Shown here in pieces: positions 24,284 to 37,170 of a stretch of 64,000 bases of DNA. The stretch comes from Typha latifolia (lineage: Eukaryota > Streptophyta > Magnoliopsida > Poales > Typhaceae). Numbering within the stretch: the stretch's first letter is position 1; the number at the start of each line of letters is the position of its first letter. A model generated the notes under the pieces. It did no database searches. It worked only from the letters and a program-made list of their open reading frames with translations, and was not told where the DNA came from. Both the position numbers and the translations under genes were made by a program. The DNA is taken from contig CM034101.1 in assembly GCA_019914945.1 (NCBI GenBank), positions 3,979,188-4,043,187 of the forward strand, read 5' to 3'.

Positions 24284-26723
24284 TTTCCCGGAAGATTGAA
24301 ATGACCTTATGCATTATGGCTTAGCCGCAATAATTTTGTTTTTTGGTGATGTCAATGACCAAACATTTGATATCCATATGACAGATAGTTACAATATGGA
24401 TACCTTTTATAAGGAACAAAGTTATTATTGAATTTCTTTTTGAATTTTCATTTGGAATTCTTCACTAACAAATTAGAAGGATCTTCCTAGGATTCTAATA
24501 GGCATCTTCTGGTGTGCTTAGAATGAGAAAGGGAAGATAATGCAAGCAGGATCCTCACACGAGCTCAGAGGTTGTGTTACTTGAGCATCTACAATGATAA
24601 TATGCTAGAGATTTTAATGTTCCATCACAACCCTTGATGCTCGGGGTAAACATGTTATATGTCATAACAAGTAGATGCCAAATTATAACCTTCAAAGGCT
24701 GTGAAGTTAACTTAGCACCAAGACTCGGTCAACTGTATTGCTTGCTTCCTTCTCATTGATGTAGGTCTGAAGTTCAACTTGTGTGTTTTTTATCTGATAT
24801 TCCTCAAGTATAAATGGTTATAACCCTCATGTGCTTTCGAATATTCTAGTGAGAATTTCTTCTAGTTGCATTAAGAATCACGCTACTTCTCATACCTGGA
24901 AATCTTCAATCAACCTGAACCTTCACATTTAAGCATATCTTTAATCACAAATTGTCCCTCTGCACTTCCTTGTTCCTATTCGTGGTGAGACCTTGTCTAG
25001 GGGTTCCCTGTGACACATGCATAGTTGTGAGTATTTTGTATTATTGGGATATGGAAGATTGGAATATACATGTTATTATTTTAACATATTAGTCATAAAA
25101 CTCTAGCAAATTTTTGGAAGCCTATTACTATTTTAGGTTGGATAGCTGCTAATTGTCATGTCCTTCTTGTGTTCCTGACATATGTTCTAACTTTCTGTGT
25201 CTTGTTTGCTACTTGTAGTGACCGATGTTCATGGGCGGACCTTTGGAATATGGACCCTCCTAACTTGTACTCTATGTTTTTTCTGCGCATTCAACCTCGA
25301 GAATAAACCTTTATATACAGTTACTTTTCTGTCATTCGTCTATGCCTTTGGTCACTTTCTTACTGAGTATTTGATATACCATACGATGGCTGCATCAAAT
25401 CTGACAACTGTCAGCATCTTTGCAGGTACTTCACTTGCTTTTTATGCATTTTTGTTTCACTTCTCTTTGTAAAAATTTATATTCATTTAAAGGAAAACTT
25501 ATGTTCTACAATATGATAAAATTTTAAGATATTACTGTAAAAGATATATTCCACAAATTGATTTATATGTTTTGAGTTATCTATGTGTTTTGGCTTGTTG
25601 TATGGTAGCTTGGCTAAAATATAACTCAACAAAACAGTACATATAAGTTTGTTCAGCTTGGGTAGCATAAAAGGTTTCACTTCTGATGAGGAACAATTCT
25701 TTTTCAAGCTAATCAAAACAGGCTTCTTTTCAAGCTAAACAATTAAAACAAAGCGAGACACTTCATTACACTCTACTTTCTAGCAACCAAACATACCTTA
25801 AGACAAATTAGAAAATAAAATATTGCTAGGACTATTACTTTTTAGATGTTCGTCTAGCTTCTGACATGTTCCTAGTTTTCTTTACCTTCATTCTTAGGAC
25901 GATCTGGTCACTGATATCAATGTGAACAGAAGCTCTTCTCTCAACCTCTTAATTTTTTTGCTAGTACCGACTAATTTTGAACTCTCATATTGATCAGAAG
26001 TGAAGATACTATGTTTTTTGTTCTTATAGTAGTAATGAATTCTAACAGGCAAGGTTTCACAATCATGGTTGGTTTCTTTTCTAGAGGAACTTGTCTTGTG
26101 TGACTTTCTATACGCTATTCTTGATTTCTTTATAATCTAAAATCTGTTTCCATTGAGTTTTCTATGAAGCAAGAGCTAATGCCTTGCAATTTATTTTGGC
26201 CTAAGAGGAAAGATGCCCTTGGATAGTAGCAAGAGATCTATAATAAGAACTCAGATCCTGAAGTAAAATTTGATGCATAGAGTCTGATATGTCAGTAGGA
26301 AACATAATTTTGTCTTGAGATTTGTTTGAAGAAAAATAGTTAATGAAAATGCTTAAGGAGAAAGGATCTATACTCTGTTGATGCTCCTCTATGCAAGAGT
26401 ACTGGAAAATATTTTATTTCTTATCTTGGTTTGTATTGGGAACTATCTTAGTGACTCTTGATCTTTGAGCTCCTTGCATTATTCACAATGTTATTTCAGG
26501 TGGTCAAGATAATCTCCTCCGTATGAAATTAGAGCACAATTTGATGATCGCTTACTCATTTCTTTATTCCTAACACAATTGTTACCCTTTTTAAATTTAG
26601 AATAGATAATTGGCATTTAACTTGGCTCTTTCTTTCGTTCATGTTTCTTTAGGCACATCAATTCTATGGATGTTGTTGGAATGGAATGCTCATCAACCCC
26701 GAAGAACTGTTAAGACAGAATGA
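23450..26723 (+). CDS. ERG28: ERG28-like ergosterol/sterol biosynthesis scaffold protein
   Basis: Small endoplasmic-reticulum membrane protein of the Erg28 family, which tethers the sterol C-4 demethylation enzymes into one complex. Three exons (23450-23564, 25219-25425, 26653-26723) give 393 nt, or 130 residues, with phases 1 and 1 matching at the junctions. Characteristic sequence includes LGWWLLLVGSLRLASVWFG in exon 1, DVHGRTFGIWTLLTCTLCF and FGHFLTEYLIY in exon 2, and LEWNAH in exon 3. Four hydrophobic segments are visible (about residues 5-24, 48-64, 72-90 and 100-118). The first exon and promoter belong to a recent direct duplication whose other copy lies 2.2 kb upstream. Intron 2 holds a Tourist-like MITE. 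Confidence 0.93.
25580..25797. mobile_element. Second Tourist-like MITE copy, in ERG28 intron 2
   Basis: A 218-bp segment flanked by TTA (25577-25579 and 25798-25800). Its right end TTTCTAGCAACCAAACATAC closely matches the right end of the MITE at 13,310-13,524, and its length is nearly the same. The left end is more diverged. Confidence 0.55.
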
Positions 26724-28089
26724 AATATGCAGATGCTCTAGTACTTTGCTGAATGACGCCGTCTTTGTTCGAGAATCATCATCATCTTTGTTTCCAAAAT
26801 GTAATTCTCTCGGAATTTTAGGCCAAACTAACTAATTTTTTTCAGGATTCCAAAATGTCCTCATGGAACATAGTTGTTTTATTTTAGACGACATCTCTCT
26901 TTTAGAATGCCACACCTAATCAGGTATTTTGTTGTTTTCTGTCTTCGTGATATCTAAAGCTCTACTGATCGATTAACCCAATATTGATTTGGTTAAATTG
27001 ATATTCTTTTTTGTTCTTGTGATGTTAAAGTGAACTTTGCAAGGGAATTCTATATCAAACCATGAGTTGGGCCGGATCTCCCTTTTCTTGTGAAACATTA
27101 TTTTGTGGTCTATTTGTGAACCTCTACCGCACCTGCCTTGTAGAAATATCTAGCTTTAAAACCTCACAGCCATTTACTATAACTTTCTTTAAAAATATTG
27201 ATATTGTTTTAACCTCTAAATAATCTTTATTTAGACCGACCATTAATCATGCTCACTTACCCTATACCTATTTTTTTTTTAAATCATTCTAAGAGTCCTA
27301 AGGTTATCGACCACCTCTCTCTCTCTCTCTCTCTAAATATAAAGACACTTAATCTCCCTAAAATTTAGCAAATATATTAAGTGTGTAGTCTTAAGCTTTA
27401 AGCTTTAAATCATGAGCATTCTTGAGCTATTACTACGACACATTGAGCCAAGTCACCGAATTACTAAAAAAATTTCTCCACAATAATTGTTTAAATTAGA
27501 ATTGATCTTACGTTTTTAGTCATAGGAGGTTCTATAATTTTCTTTTACATAGATATAATTGAAATTTTTTAAGAAACATTTAAATAACTCCTTATATTTT
27601 TATTACTTTTTATCAACACATTGTTATGATTTTGTAGCTTGATGCTTCCTTTTTTTTCTATATAATTTTATATGACACCCTCAATTAATTAAACCCAATC
27701 ATTTCAAATAGAAAGATATTAACCAAAGAATATGTTGTTAGAATACTAATTATAATTTTTAAAATATTTAAATTACGTTTGATACGTAAGAAAGGGTGAT
27801 TAGATCTAAGAAAAATGTTTTTAATTTGTTGGGGTGGGCTAGGTTGGGATATTGGCTTTGAAGGGTCTTGTAAGTATGCGCCAATATTATAAAATTCTAA
27901 AGAATATTTAGTAATAGTCTAAGAGGGTTTAGTCAAGTAGTAAATATTCCAACAAAAGGAAAACCAAAATAATTATCCTCTCGATACCCCGACTTATTTT
28001 AATAGGTTAAATGAAAGGGACGACATAGCGCACAGATAAAGAGCAAAAGGGATCGTTGAATCGGACTGCAAGTTGAGGAAGAACCGAAG
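26724..28089. other. Intergenic region between ERG28 and COX6A
   Basis: AT-rich, with a CT dinucleotide tract near 27,308-27,333. The first few hundred bases are probably ERG28 3' UTR. A TGGGCT site-II-like hexamer at 27,835-27,840 lies about 250 bases before the COX6A start, a motif common in promoters of plant respiratory-chain genes. No gene recognised. Confidence 0.5.
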
Positions 28090-30563
28090 ATGGCGACGGC
28101 CATGGCGAGATCCGGACTCCGTTCGCTGGCCGCCGGTGCGAAGAACGTGACCAAGAGAAACTTCTCCGCCTCCGCTCGCCACGACGACGCCTGTTCGTTT
28201 CCACGATCCCCAATCTCCTTGTCGATTCGAGAGTTAGGGTTTCGGTTATCCGCTTATAAACCTCACTTATTTCGATTCCTATCGTTTTGATCCAGATGAG
28301 GCCGCGAAATGGGAGAAGATTACGTACGCCGGGATCGTGAGCTGCACTGCCCTCGCCGCATATAACCTGTCCAAGGGTCACCCTCACCATGAGGAACCTC
28401 CGGTAAGTTTGATCTCATCGGTTATCTTATTTGATTCCGTTGTTTTTGATGTGGTTAATGGTGAATAATATTAGTCTTTTTCCCTTCTTTTGTCTCCTTT
28501 GCAGCCATACCCTTATTTGCACATCCGGAATAAGGAATTCCCATGGGGTGCGTTTTCTTATTACTAATAATTTTTCTTTCCTCTCTTCGTATTGTTGGAT
28601 CCGATGGTTGATGCTTAACTCTTTGTTATTAGTCGTCATTATGGGCTTACATTATTGAGAAATCTTTTATTATCTAGGGATGTCTGGAGCCTCTGAGGAC
28701 GTGAATTTCATGCAGTTATTGTCTTCCTTTTTTATGAATTCATCGGGTTTGTTATCATAGATATATAACCTGCGTGATAATTATACAGGAATCTGCAAGG
28801 TCTTGGATAGTGTGGCATGGTTTCCCCAAAGTGATTGTATTTGTGCCCCTCTAGTAGTTGGAAAAGTAGTTTGAAGATGTATTATTTGTTGTCTGACTTA
28901 TCTTTTTCCAAAACTCTGTTTGGAAACCTCAAATTTGAGAGTTGAATGTAATTCATATCATCGTTTTCTTAAGTCCACCATTTTGAGTTTTATCTTGCTG
29001 CAAATTATGTTGATTTTAAGAGGTTTTTGGATGAATTTCTAAAAACATTAGATAATTTTATACTTTAAAGCTAGACCTTTCAGAGATAATTGTATTTGAT
29101 AGAGCTTGTTTAATTGTATTGGTTTCAGAAGAACCGAATTTTATTTGAATATTCTATTGAGTTGGTGTTTTTTGTCTAAAAGTTATGCTTCAATAATTTT
29201 ATTCAGCAGCAATTTTGTTGAGACTGTTTCACCTCTTAGTTTTGCAATATGATTACATTGTTATTTTTGATTGGTTAGTACCGAAATGAAATATTGCCAT
29301 GTCATATATCAGTTTTCATATTGAAGTTGTATCTTTGTATAAATTGTGATATACCCCATTTGTTGTCTTATGATTTGGACTTGAAATGTGTAGTTGCTTT
29401 ATTTTATTTGCTTCACATGTACACATTCTTTCAAAGTTGAATCCTGTACCCATTTGATATCATCACATGGCTAAGAAGTGTTATGTAGTGGGATATGGAG
29501 AGAGAAGTAGAAACTGTGTTGCATAAGCTTAGGAAGGTTGCAGATTCATGAGATTTTAGGCTTGCATACTTTTCTTTTCACAAGATATCTCAAAAATTAA
29601 CAGTTTTGGAGATTCATGGCTGGGTATGCATTGGACTGAACAGGATTAAGCTTGATCAATAGCCTTAAGCCCTTAATGTCATAGTTGGTGTCTTTGTGTA
29701 AGTGGCCAAATTTTAGCAGATGCAAGTATTGTCTTTTTTTCCCTTATCAATGAAATCTCATGGTCAATGATAGTTTTATTTCAATAAGGAATCCCTAGAC
29801 AATTACAATCATTTTGTTTTCTGGAAGTGTTGTCATTACATGGGCTTTTGATGGTTTTGGATGTTTGGTCATCCTTATATGAGATAAGTGTAGGGTAAAG
29901 GAAAATGAGCATGCCGAACTACAATTTTGTTTCTCAAATTGACTCCTCCATATTGTAAACCTCTGAATAATAGTGATAAATTATATCAGTTTGCTAATCA
30001 AGAGTTATTGCAAAGCTGCTCAATATATATTCTTTTTTCATAGCTGTTTAATTTGATTTCTTTTTTCTTTCTTCTTGTTTTAGTATTGGTGTAGGGGGTG
30101 TAGGCATTCTCTTTTTCATACTCAGTTTACACATTAATTAAGATTCTTTCTGAGAAGGACTTGGAGTGGAAATCATATGCTAAATCATAAAATGGCAAAA
30201 TGTTAATTCTTGTTTCTTCAGAGGTGAGCAGCTGTTGGGTGTTTACTTATGCTGTTTGTGTATATTTTGTTGTCTGGAAATTTCAGATGAGATCTAGCCA
30301 TCCATGCCATGACAAATGCTTTTCTTTTAATCTTTTTGAAAGCCAATGATGAAGATTGGTTCTCATTGTTTTTTCTTTGTTTGATTGTTGAGACATACCT
30401 TATTTTGAGATTGAAGTTGTACCAGTATTTGTTATTAAGAAATCTTTTCTTGTGATGATTTGTATTACAATCTTGATTATTATGTTGGTCTAACTCCTTT
30501 CTCTTTGGCATGTGGTGTACAGGTCCTGACGGCCTTTTCGAGGTGAAGGATTCTGAACATTAG
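28090..30563 (+). CDS. COX6A: Cytochrome c oxidase subunit 6a, mitochondrial
   Basis: Nuclear-encoded small subunit of respiratory complex IV in the inner mitochondrial membrane. Four exons (28090-28192, 28296-28402, 28505-28547, 30523-30563) give 294 nt, or 97 residues, all junctions in frame. Residues 1 to about 30 are a basic, Ser/Ala-rich mitochondrial presequence (RSGLRSLAAGAKNVTKRNF). The mature part has EAAKWEKITYAGIVSCTALA, which contains the single transmembrane helix. It ends with the highly conserved HIRNKEFPWGPDGLFEVK. Length and motifs match plant COX6a. Intron 3 is about 2 kb with nothing recognisable inside. Confidence 0.96.
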
Positions 30564-31932
30564 CATCACTTCTCTAGCTTTCAATTTGTGCTTGAAAATT
30601 TCTGGTTAATCAGATGAACATTGTCATGTGCGTTGGAAGTTATTCTGTCCAAACCAAATAAGTCTGTTGAACCTTGCTTCTGAAATACTCAGTGGCAGTC
30701 TGATGTTAGTTCATTTCTTGTAACAAGTGTGAACATAAACAATCCAGTTCATGTTTGTCTTCGATATGAAACTTAGTACCTTGTTTTTGAAATACTAGTA
30801 AATGCTATACTGCACCAGACACTGCATTTATTAATTTTTGTACATAACTCGTCAGATTCAGACCTGACTCTAGAGTTGAGAAAATTGTTGATGATAGTAA
30901 TATCAATAATGTGGCACGCATTATTGCCTTTTGGATTGATGCAAGTCCTATGTCTTCTATGGACCAATCCCAGCTATTCCCAGGTGGTGTCTTTGTAATT
31001 ATGTTTCTGTTGAAGGTTTCATTGTTCTTTAATTAACAACTTTTGTGTTACTTCATGGACAAAGCTGACAAGCTCATGGGCGGATGTTATAAGACTGTTA
31101 ATGATAAATACGTATACCCTCAGTTACTGGGGCTAGATATAAAGCCCTGTTGAACCTCTTTTCCCATTTATTCGGTCAATAGATTTGTTCAGGATTTGTC
31201 CACTATAATGCAGGTTGAGCTTTAAACTACACATTTTGATACGATATAAAATGAGACAAAAGACACATCCCTCGAACCCTTTTCACCATTTGTGTCACCT
31301 ACCAATTGCAATCAGAAATAAGTTCATTTTAAGAAATAGGTTGGTTTCAAAAGTATTGACATTCTTTTCTCACTACCCTGCACTGTATTGATCTACACTA
31401 TGAATTACATCCATCCACTGCTACCAGAGGCAGTTCACACAGGGGTGAAAAGGTGTTTGATGCAAACTTACCTGAAATGGTTTCTCATTCATCTTAACCT
31501 ATGGATAATCAAAACCACATGAGTACATATTAAGTAAATATTAACTTATATCATAGTTACGTTGTCCGGATACGGATATCGCTAACTACCGTTAATTAAA
31601 GGAATTGATACTAATAGATCATCTGAATTGGCAAAGATAGCAATACTTGATTATTTTCAACATGAATTTATGTACCTAGTATCTTGGCTCTGGGATAGTT
31701 CAGTGGATCTTGTGTCTCATGAGGCAAATGCCACCTAGTTGCCAGTATAGATAGGACTTTTAGCACTTTCTTACCAATTATACTACAATAAGTTCATCAT
31801 GTCTAGCAGAGTCTAATCTAGAAAGTTTCCGGCACTAAATTCCTATCCCCAACCCCCCTCTATATAATCCATGCCAACAGTCAAATTCTCTCAAAATAAA
31901 CCCGAGCATTGCGCTTCTCTATCCTAAAGATA
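30564..31932. other. Intergenic region between COX6A and the first MADS gene
   Basis: The first ~300 bases are probably COX6A 3' UTR. No other gene seen. A TATA box TATATAA at 31,861-31,867 lies 66-72 bases before the MADS start codon. Confidence 0.55.
31861..31867 (+). promoter_or_regulatory. TATA box of the type I MADS gene
   Basis: TATATAA preceded by a C-rich run and followed 66 bases later by the ATG. The spacing leaves a 5' leader of about 35-45 bases. Confidence 0.5.
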
Positions 31933-32643
31933 ATGTCGACGAAGAGGAGACCCTCCAAGGGCAAGCAAAGGATAGAGATGAAGAGGATCGAGAGCGATGA
32001 CGCACGATACATATGCTTTGCAAAACGCCGCATGGGCCTCTTCGCCAAGGCGAGTGATCTCTCCACACTCTGCGGCCCGGACATTGCGGTCTTGGTGTTC
32101 TCCCCTGGAGGCAAGTGCTACTCATTCGGTAGCCCGGCAGTGCACCTCGTCGTCGACCGGTTCCTATCGGATGGTCAACACCCCACCGGCTCCGGCACGG
32201 CCGGCCGCCGAGGGAACGAGGTGCAAAAGTTGAACCAAGAGTACATGGAATTAACTAAGAAGCTAGAGGCTACCAAGGCCAAAACGCCGATGATTCAGGC
32301 AAGGTTGAGATTGGCAGGGCAAGCCCAGCAGTGCAAGTGGACTGAGAATGTGGAACGTCTTGGGCTGGCCGACCTTCGGCGGCTCAAGGAGTCATTTGAG
32401 GGGCTCGTGGTCCGAGCCAATGCTCGGCTTGATGAGCTCGTCAATGGCCAACGGACTTCCTCTTCGGCACCGGTCATAGCCTCCGACGCATTATCCGGTG
32501 CCGGACCGGGAGGAGAGGTTATGACGCCTCCTCCAAATGTCGTGCTTAATGTTGACCCAACAAATATGATGAATCCGTTCGAACCAATTTCGTTTCAGCC
32601 GAACGGGTTGTTCGATGTGAGCTTTGGCTCTGGCTTCCTTTGA
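31933..32643 (+). CDS. Type I (M-alpha, AGL62-like) MADS-box transcription factor
   Basis: Single-exon MADS-domain protein of 236 residues. Residues about 9-67 form the MADS domain: KGKQRIEMKRIESDDAR, CFAKRRMGLFAKASDLSTLC, then IAVLVFSPGGKCYSFGSP. The FGSPAVxxVVDRFL block after the domain and the lack of introns and K-box place it in the M-alpha group with AGL62/AGL61. Those members act mainly in female gametophyte and endosperm. A leucine-bearing helical region follows (residues about 95-165), then a Pro/Gly/Ser-rich tail. The ATG at 31,933 was chosen because the eight codons before it start with TTG only. A related gene lies at 41,429-42,034. Confidence 0.93.
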   Translation: MSTKRRPSKGKQRIEMKRIESDDARYICFAKRRMGLFAKASDLSTLCGPDIAVLVFSPGGKCYSFGSPAVHLVVDRFLSDGQHPTGSGTAGRRGNEVQKLNQEYMELTKKLEATKAKTPMIQARLRLAGQAQQCKWTENVERLGLADLRRLKESFEGLVVRANARLDELVNGQRTSSSAPVIASDALSGAGPGGEVMTPPPNVVLNVDPTNMMNPFEPISFQPNGLFDVSFGSGFL

Positions 32644-34138
32644 TTCTGGGGGAATATACTTCATACTGGGCCTGCTAATTTTTTGGATGCCGAATTGAAA
32701 TTGTCTTAATTTCCCTGCCTTTGTGTTTTTGAGTTAAGAGAGTCTGTGTGAGATTAGTGTTATTATTTTGGAGGTATCTCTGAGAGTTTATATATGTCTG
32801 GATTCCAATATGGTGTGACAAATGAATTGGAGTCTCTATTCATTTGTTACTGTCTAGGGTTTGATGAAAGCTTTTGTGTGTTCATCCTTCTTGGTGTGGT
32901 GTCATAGTCCAGTTAGCATTTTGTTTAGAATAATATGCATGATAAGTGTCAAAATATAGAATACTATTACATATATTAATAAATGTGAATTTGGTCCATA
33001 TATATATGCATTAAAGTAGTAAGAATCCAACTAGGAAGCATGACCTCATACATTTGACATTGCTAAGGTTACTTAAAGATTATAAAGACAGTGACTGTAA
33101 ACTACTCTACTCTACCCTCTTGTTTACGAGATAAAAATAGACTGAATAAGATTAACCTGGATAAGGAACCACTCCGGATAGAAAGGGAGGGATTATGTCT
33201 AATTATACGAATGCTTCTCTGATGTGTGAAGTTGAAACAAGTTTCTGCTCATTTTACATATATCGCCAAGGCAGACATGCAAGCCTCGTTGACAATTGTG
33301 TGAAGTTAAACAAGTAACTGGTGCCAATAGGGAGTAGAGAGTGGGTGCTTGCAAATTGTAATACAATTATAAATATACATTTGTAATGACTATAATATAA
33401 TTTTAATATATTATCAAATTATAATATTTATAATAAAAATAATTTGATATGAGATGCTCAGTTGTGATAGTATTTGTGATGATATCTATATAATAAATTA
33501 TGATAATATATGATTAATACAATAATATAATTGTTGTATAATAAACTTACATTTTCTATTAAATTCCTATTTCTTATCATTCCTAAGAAAAAAAAGTTAT
33601 CTGCATTAAACTAGAAGAAAATTAATAGGATTAATTATTTGTATCTCTTATCTCAATTATCACAACGAAATATTATTTTATTCTATATATTTATTCCAAC
33701 ACTTGTAATTCATTTTACAACCAACCAACTAACAAAAAGATTAGGTTAAAAGTTTTCTTTATCCGAGACGAGTCTAAATTTATCTCAATCTAATTTTCTT
33801 TAATCCTACAACAGGCCACGTGGATGGGACCCGTAAAAGCAGCAGCAGCACACGTCCATTCTTTCCGGTTATAAATAATAGTCCCTCCCAACCTCAACCT
33901 CTGTAGACTGACAAGTAGAAGGGGTGGGTGGGTCCAAACACTTTTCACATAGCAAACTTTATCTATTTGCTAGATTTCATACTAGCCTTTATAATAGTTA
34001 TGTTTGAATATTTTAAAATGATTTGTTTCGTTCTAATTGGTGCAGTAGCTCTCTTTATCTAAATTAAAAAAATAAAATAAACTAGAAGGTGCTCATCACG
34101 AACACAAAACCAGCTTTCACCACACTTTATAATATACA

Positions 34139-34169
<31 letters not shown>

Positions 34170-34428
34170 TTCTCTCCGTCATCAATCACTCACTCTCTCT
34201 CACTCTCTCTCCTAGACATCAAAAAGCACCTAGAAGACATAATAATTTACTATTCGCCCAACACAAACAAACGGCACCGAAAGACAAAAGGAGATGCAGA
34301 AGAAACTCCCTCGATTTGCCCTTTTGGACTCTCACCCCTCCACTTTCCCTGTACAGTTACGACCGAAGAATAAAAAGGAAAGGTAAAAACGCACAAAAAT
34401 CACACACAGTAGTCTAAGCGGATTCGGA
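32644..34428. other. Intergenic region between the MADS and DUF1005 genes
   Basis: AT-rich, convergent 3' ends. It contains an ACAT tetranucleotide repeat at about 34,136-34,168 and a CT-rich tract at 34,190-34,212. No gene recognised. Confidence 0.6.
34136..34168. repeat. (ACAT)n microsatellite
   Basis: About eight tandem ACAT units 3' of the DUF1005 gene. Confidence 0.95.
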
Positions 34429-35814
34429 TCACCGAAGAAGATCCGATTGCGAGAGCTCCTTCCGGAGCTTGCAAGAGAAGAGACGACAAGCGTCCATGCT
34501 AAGATCAACGGCAGCGGCGAGGGCCACGTAGGCGGCGGCGTCCTCCGTGCAGCCGACGTGCTGCACGCCGACCTCCACCGCCGGCCTACTACACCTGCCC
34601 TCGCCCTCCACCGCCGCAGACATTACGAAACCCCGATAACCCGCTAAGGGCCAGAACCCGTACCCGAAATCCCCGCTCCCGCGAGGGCTGCACCCGGGCG
34701 AGGCGATGCCCGTAAGGTCGATGGTGAACTTACCGCCCTTGCTCGCGTCGATCGTCGACTCGGCGATGGAGACGCCGAGGAGATCGAAGCGGTATCCGAG
34801 GAAATCGCCGGATCCACCGCCGCGCTCCCGCCAGGCCTCGAGGCGGCCCCACGGCTTCCACGTGGCGTCTCCCGGGCGGAGGATCAGCCATGCGCCGGGG
34901 TTGGAGCGGCTCACGCGATCGGTTCCCGGCGAGGCGACGAAGGGGGTGACCATAGAGGCGAGAGCGACAGGGGAACCCGAGAGGTCGTGTACGGTCACGG
35001 ACCAACCTTTGCGCTCTTTGCCGGGCCGTTCCCTCTCCGATCCGAACGAGCTCAGCCAGGTTCGAGATCCTTTCGACTCCAATTGCATCGATCTGGTGAA
35101 AATTCCGAAAATTTTGAGTCAGATTTGAAGAAAATTGGGTCGGAATCCAAAGAATCGAGTCGATTCGAATTGCGCGGACCTGGACCGGATGTGGAGATCG
35201 CTAAGGTTGCGGCAGCTAAACTTGCAGGTGAACACGGGTTGGCGCATTGATCCCTTGATTTGGAAAACCTGAGGGCTGCACTCCGGCTCGCCGTCAAATT
35301 CGAAAACGAATCTCGGATCCGGCTCAGATCGAATGGTGAGGTGAAGCTGCGCAGAGGAACCGCCCTTGGCAGCGTCCTTCCCGACGTCGATCCACCCGGA
35401 GTGGAACACCATCGCCTTCGAGTCCGCGCCCTTCAGATTCAGCGGCAACTTTACCTTCCCTATAAGCCGGCCGGAGCTCACACCGCACGTGGTGCCTCGC
35501 CGGCCGGTGTAGATCGCCACCTTCAGCCGGGAAGATCTGCCTGAGAAGATCGACTTCCCAGCGATCCGGTCGAGGTCGGCCTTTGATAGGTTGAACGCCG
35601 CCGCAGGCGATGCCATCGGAGACGGGGCCTGGTCCCCGGCGCTCGCCGGGAGGAGAGGCACCACCGCCGTCTTGCAGGGGAGCTTGTTAAGCCGTATCTT
35701 GCAGTAGCACGGCGTCGTCGAGGGGTGCACTCCGGCACCGGCCGGCCGCGCCGGCACGGGAATCTTAAGTGCTAAATTTCCGACGAGGACCCGTGCGAAT
35801 GGACACGGGTCCAT
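34429..35814 (-). CDS. DUF1005 family protein
   Basis: Plant-specific protein of the DUF1005 family, with no established biochemical role. Two exons (35814-35180 and 35092-34429, minus strand) give 1,299 nt, or 432 residues, about the usual length. The start MDPCPFARVLVGNLALKIP is the family's N-terminal signature and fixes the ATG at 35,814. Conserved stretches follow: PCYCKIRLNKLPCKTA, KVAIYTGRRGTTCG, VFTCKFSCRN at the exon 1 end, and WSVTVHDLSGSPVALASMVTPF and GAWLILRPG in exon 2. The coding sequence is strongly GC-rich compared with its surroundings. The leader contains a (GAA)n tract on the sense strand (35,832-35,860). The donor is CCAG|GTCCGC and the acceptor TTTTCACCAG. Confidence 0.92.
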
Positions 35815-36819
35815 CTTATCTCTCCTCTTCGCTTCTTCTTCTTCTTCTTCTTCTTCTTCGGGAGGGTGGTTAGGGTTTGAAAAGGGTGAGCGAAGAAGAT
35901 ATAAGAATGGAAAGGAAGCGAAGCTGGAGCCGCACGTACGCCAACAAAGCAACGGAGAGCAAAAGATTTCTCTTTTACTTGCTTCTTTGCTAACAATATA
36001 TATGAATGGATTAACAAGAGATAGAGACAATATAGAGAATTTATTTTTATTTATTTCAGTGTAATTAAATTGGGGGAGGAGAGGAGAAGTTGGAGTACAG
36101 CTGTGTACAGCCTGTAATGGACCAATCAAAGTTTGAATCTGAAGCGGACGGTATCCTATTTCTCGGTGACGCTGGACAAGGATTTCAGATTTCCCCAGCA
36201 AATACCCGTTTTGCTTTCAGTTTTGCCTATTTAGCGTTCATAATCGAAATTAATATTATTATTTCGTGGACGTATCTTATCTCGTCAGCCTCTGTCATAC
36301 TAGATTAAAAAAATTAAAAAAAAGGTTTTTCCTCCATAATCCCTACTCAAGACTTTTGATTTTTTTTTTAATTTTTTTTTTACATTTTGATTAGTTTTGA
36401 TATATTGCTCTCTTATTTGATTAATAAGTTCGTCTAAATTACTAAAATATATATCATTAGTTTTTCTTAAAAAATTAAAAATTTTCTTTTCTTGTACTAT
36501 GATATTGAATAACATTGGATAGCTTTATAATTATTTTAAGTAATTTATATAAAACTAAAATAGAATTTTCTAATTTTAACTGTGATTAGTGACATTTAAC
36601 TGAACATTTTTGTAATTCATCGATCATAATATTTTGAAGAATGTAGTATTAATCACGTATTTTGAAAGTTTCCAGGGGTAACTATGTAAAAAAATCCTAA
36701 ATCCTAACAAAAAAAGGAAAACTCCCGCCAGCCTTAGAGGATCCGTATGTTAATTAGTAGAGTTCGAGGGTGTAAATGCAAAAGAAAACAAAAGACGAGC
36801 GACTTTACAGTACGATTGC

Positions 36820-37170
36820 TGTTGTCAGTTGTCACGCATCCGATGCAGTGGGGCCCCCTCGGATATCACGCCCGAGGGACCCAGAGTGAATCGATGGCTC
36901 TTAATACGTCTTTACGAGGATCTTACGGTCGTCGATTGGACCGAAGCCTGCGGGGCCCAGAAGACCCTTTCTTTGGTCCTGTTACTCCCATTCGTTCCAA
37001 TCGAGGGAGGCGAACGGGATAGCGTTAGGGGGCTGCTGTCATCCAGCTGATCCGTGGGGCCCAGACGAGTCTGGGGCCAACTGGCCAATGCACGAGTGAG
37101 TTGGATTTGGGTCTCATTTTAGAGGTGGCAAGTGATCTTTTTCTTCTTCTTTCTCCCCCTCCCCCTCCCC
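36820..37170. other. Unexplained GC-rich island with GGCCCA motifs
   Basis: About 350 bases of GC-rich sequence in an otherwise very AT-rich interval. GGGGCCC occurs at about 36,850, 36,953 and 37,055, and the patch ends in a (CCCCCT)n tract near 37,155-37,178. The frames through it resemble no protein. It could be an orphan promoter or a transposon fragment. Confidence 0.5.

Noticed and set aside
31690..31745. tRNA-like GGGATAGTTCAGTGGATC
   Set aside because: It resembles a D-arm start, but no B box, anticodon arm or acceptor pairing follows.
31909..31932. Earlier start of the first MADS gene, adding eight codons
   Set aside because: The frame there opens with TTG, not ATG. The MADS N-terminus fits the ATG at 31,933.
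34447..35738. Several open frames opposite and overlapping the DUF1005 gene
   Set aside because: GC-rich coding sequence opens spurious frames. Only the minus-strand frame has family signatures and consistent splicing.
36747..37022. 91-codon frame in the GC-rich island as a gene
   Set aside because: No similarity to any family, no splice structure and an overlapping frame of equal quality. Probably composition-driven.
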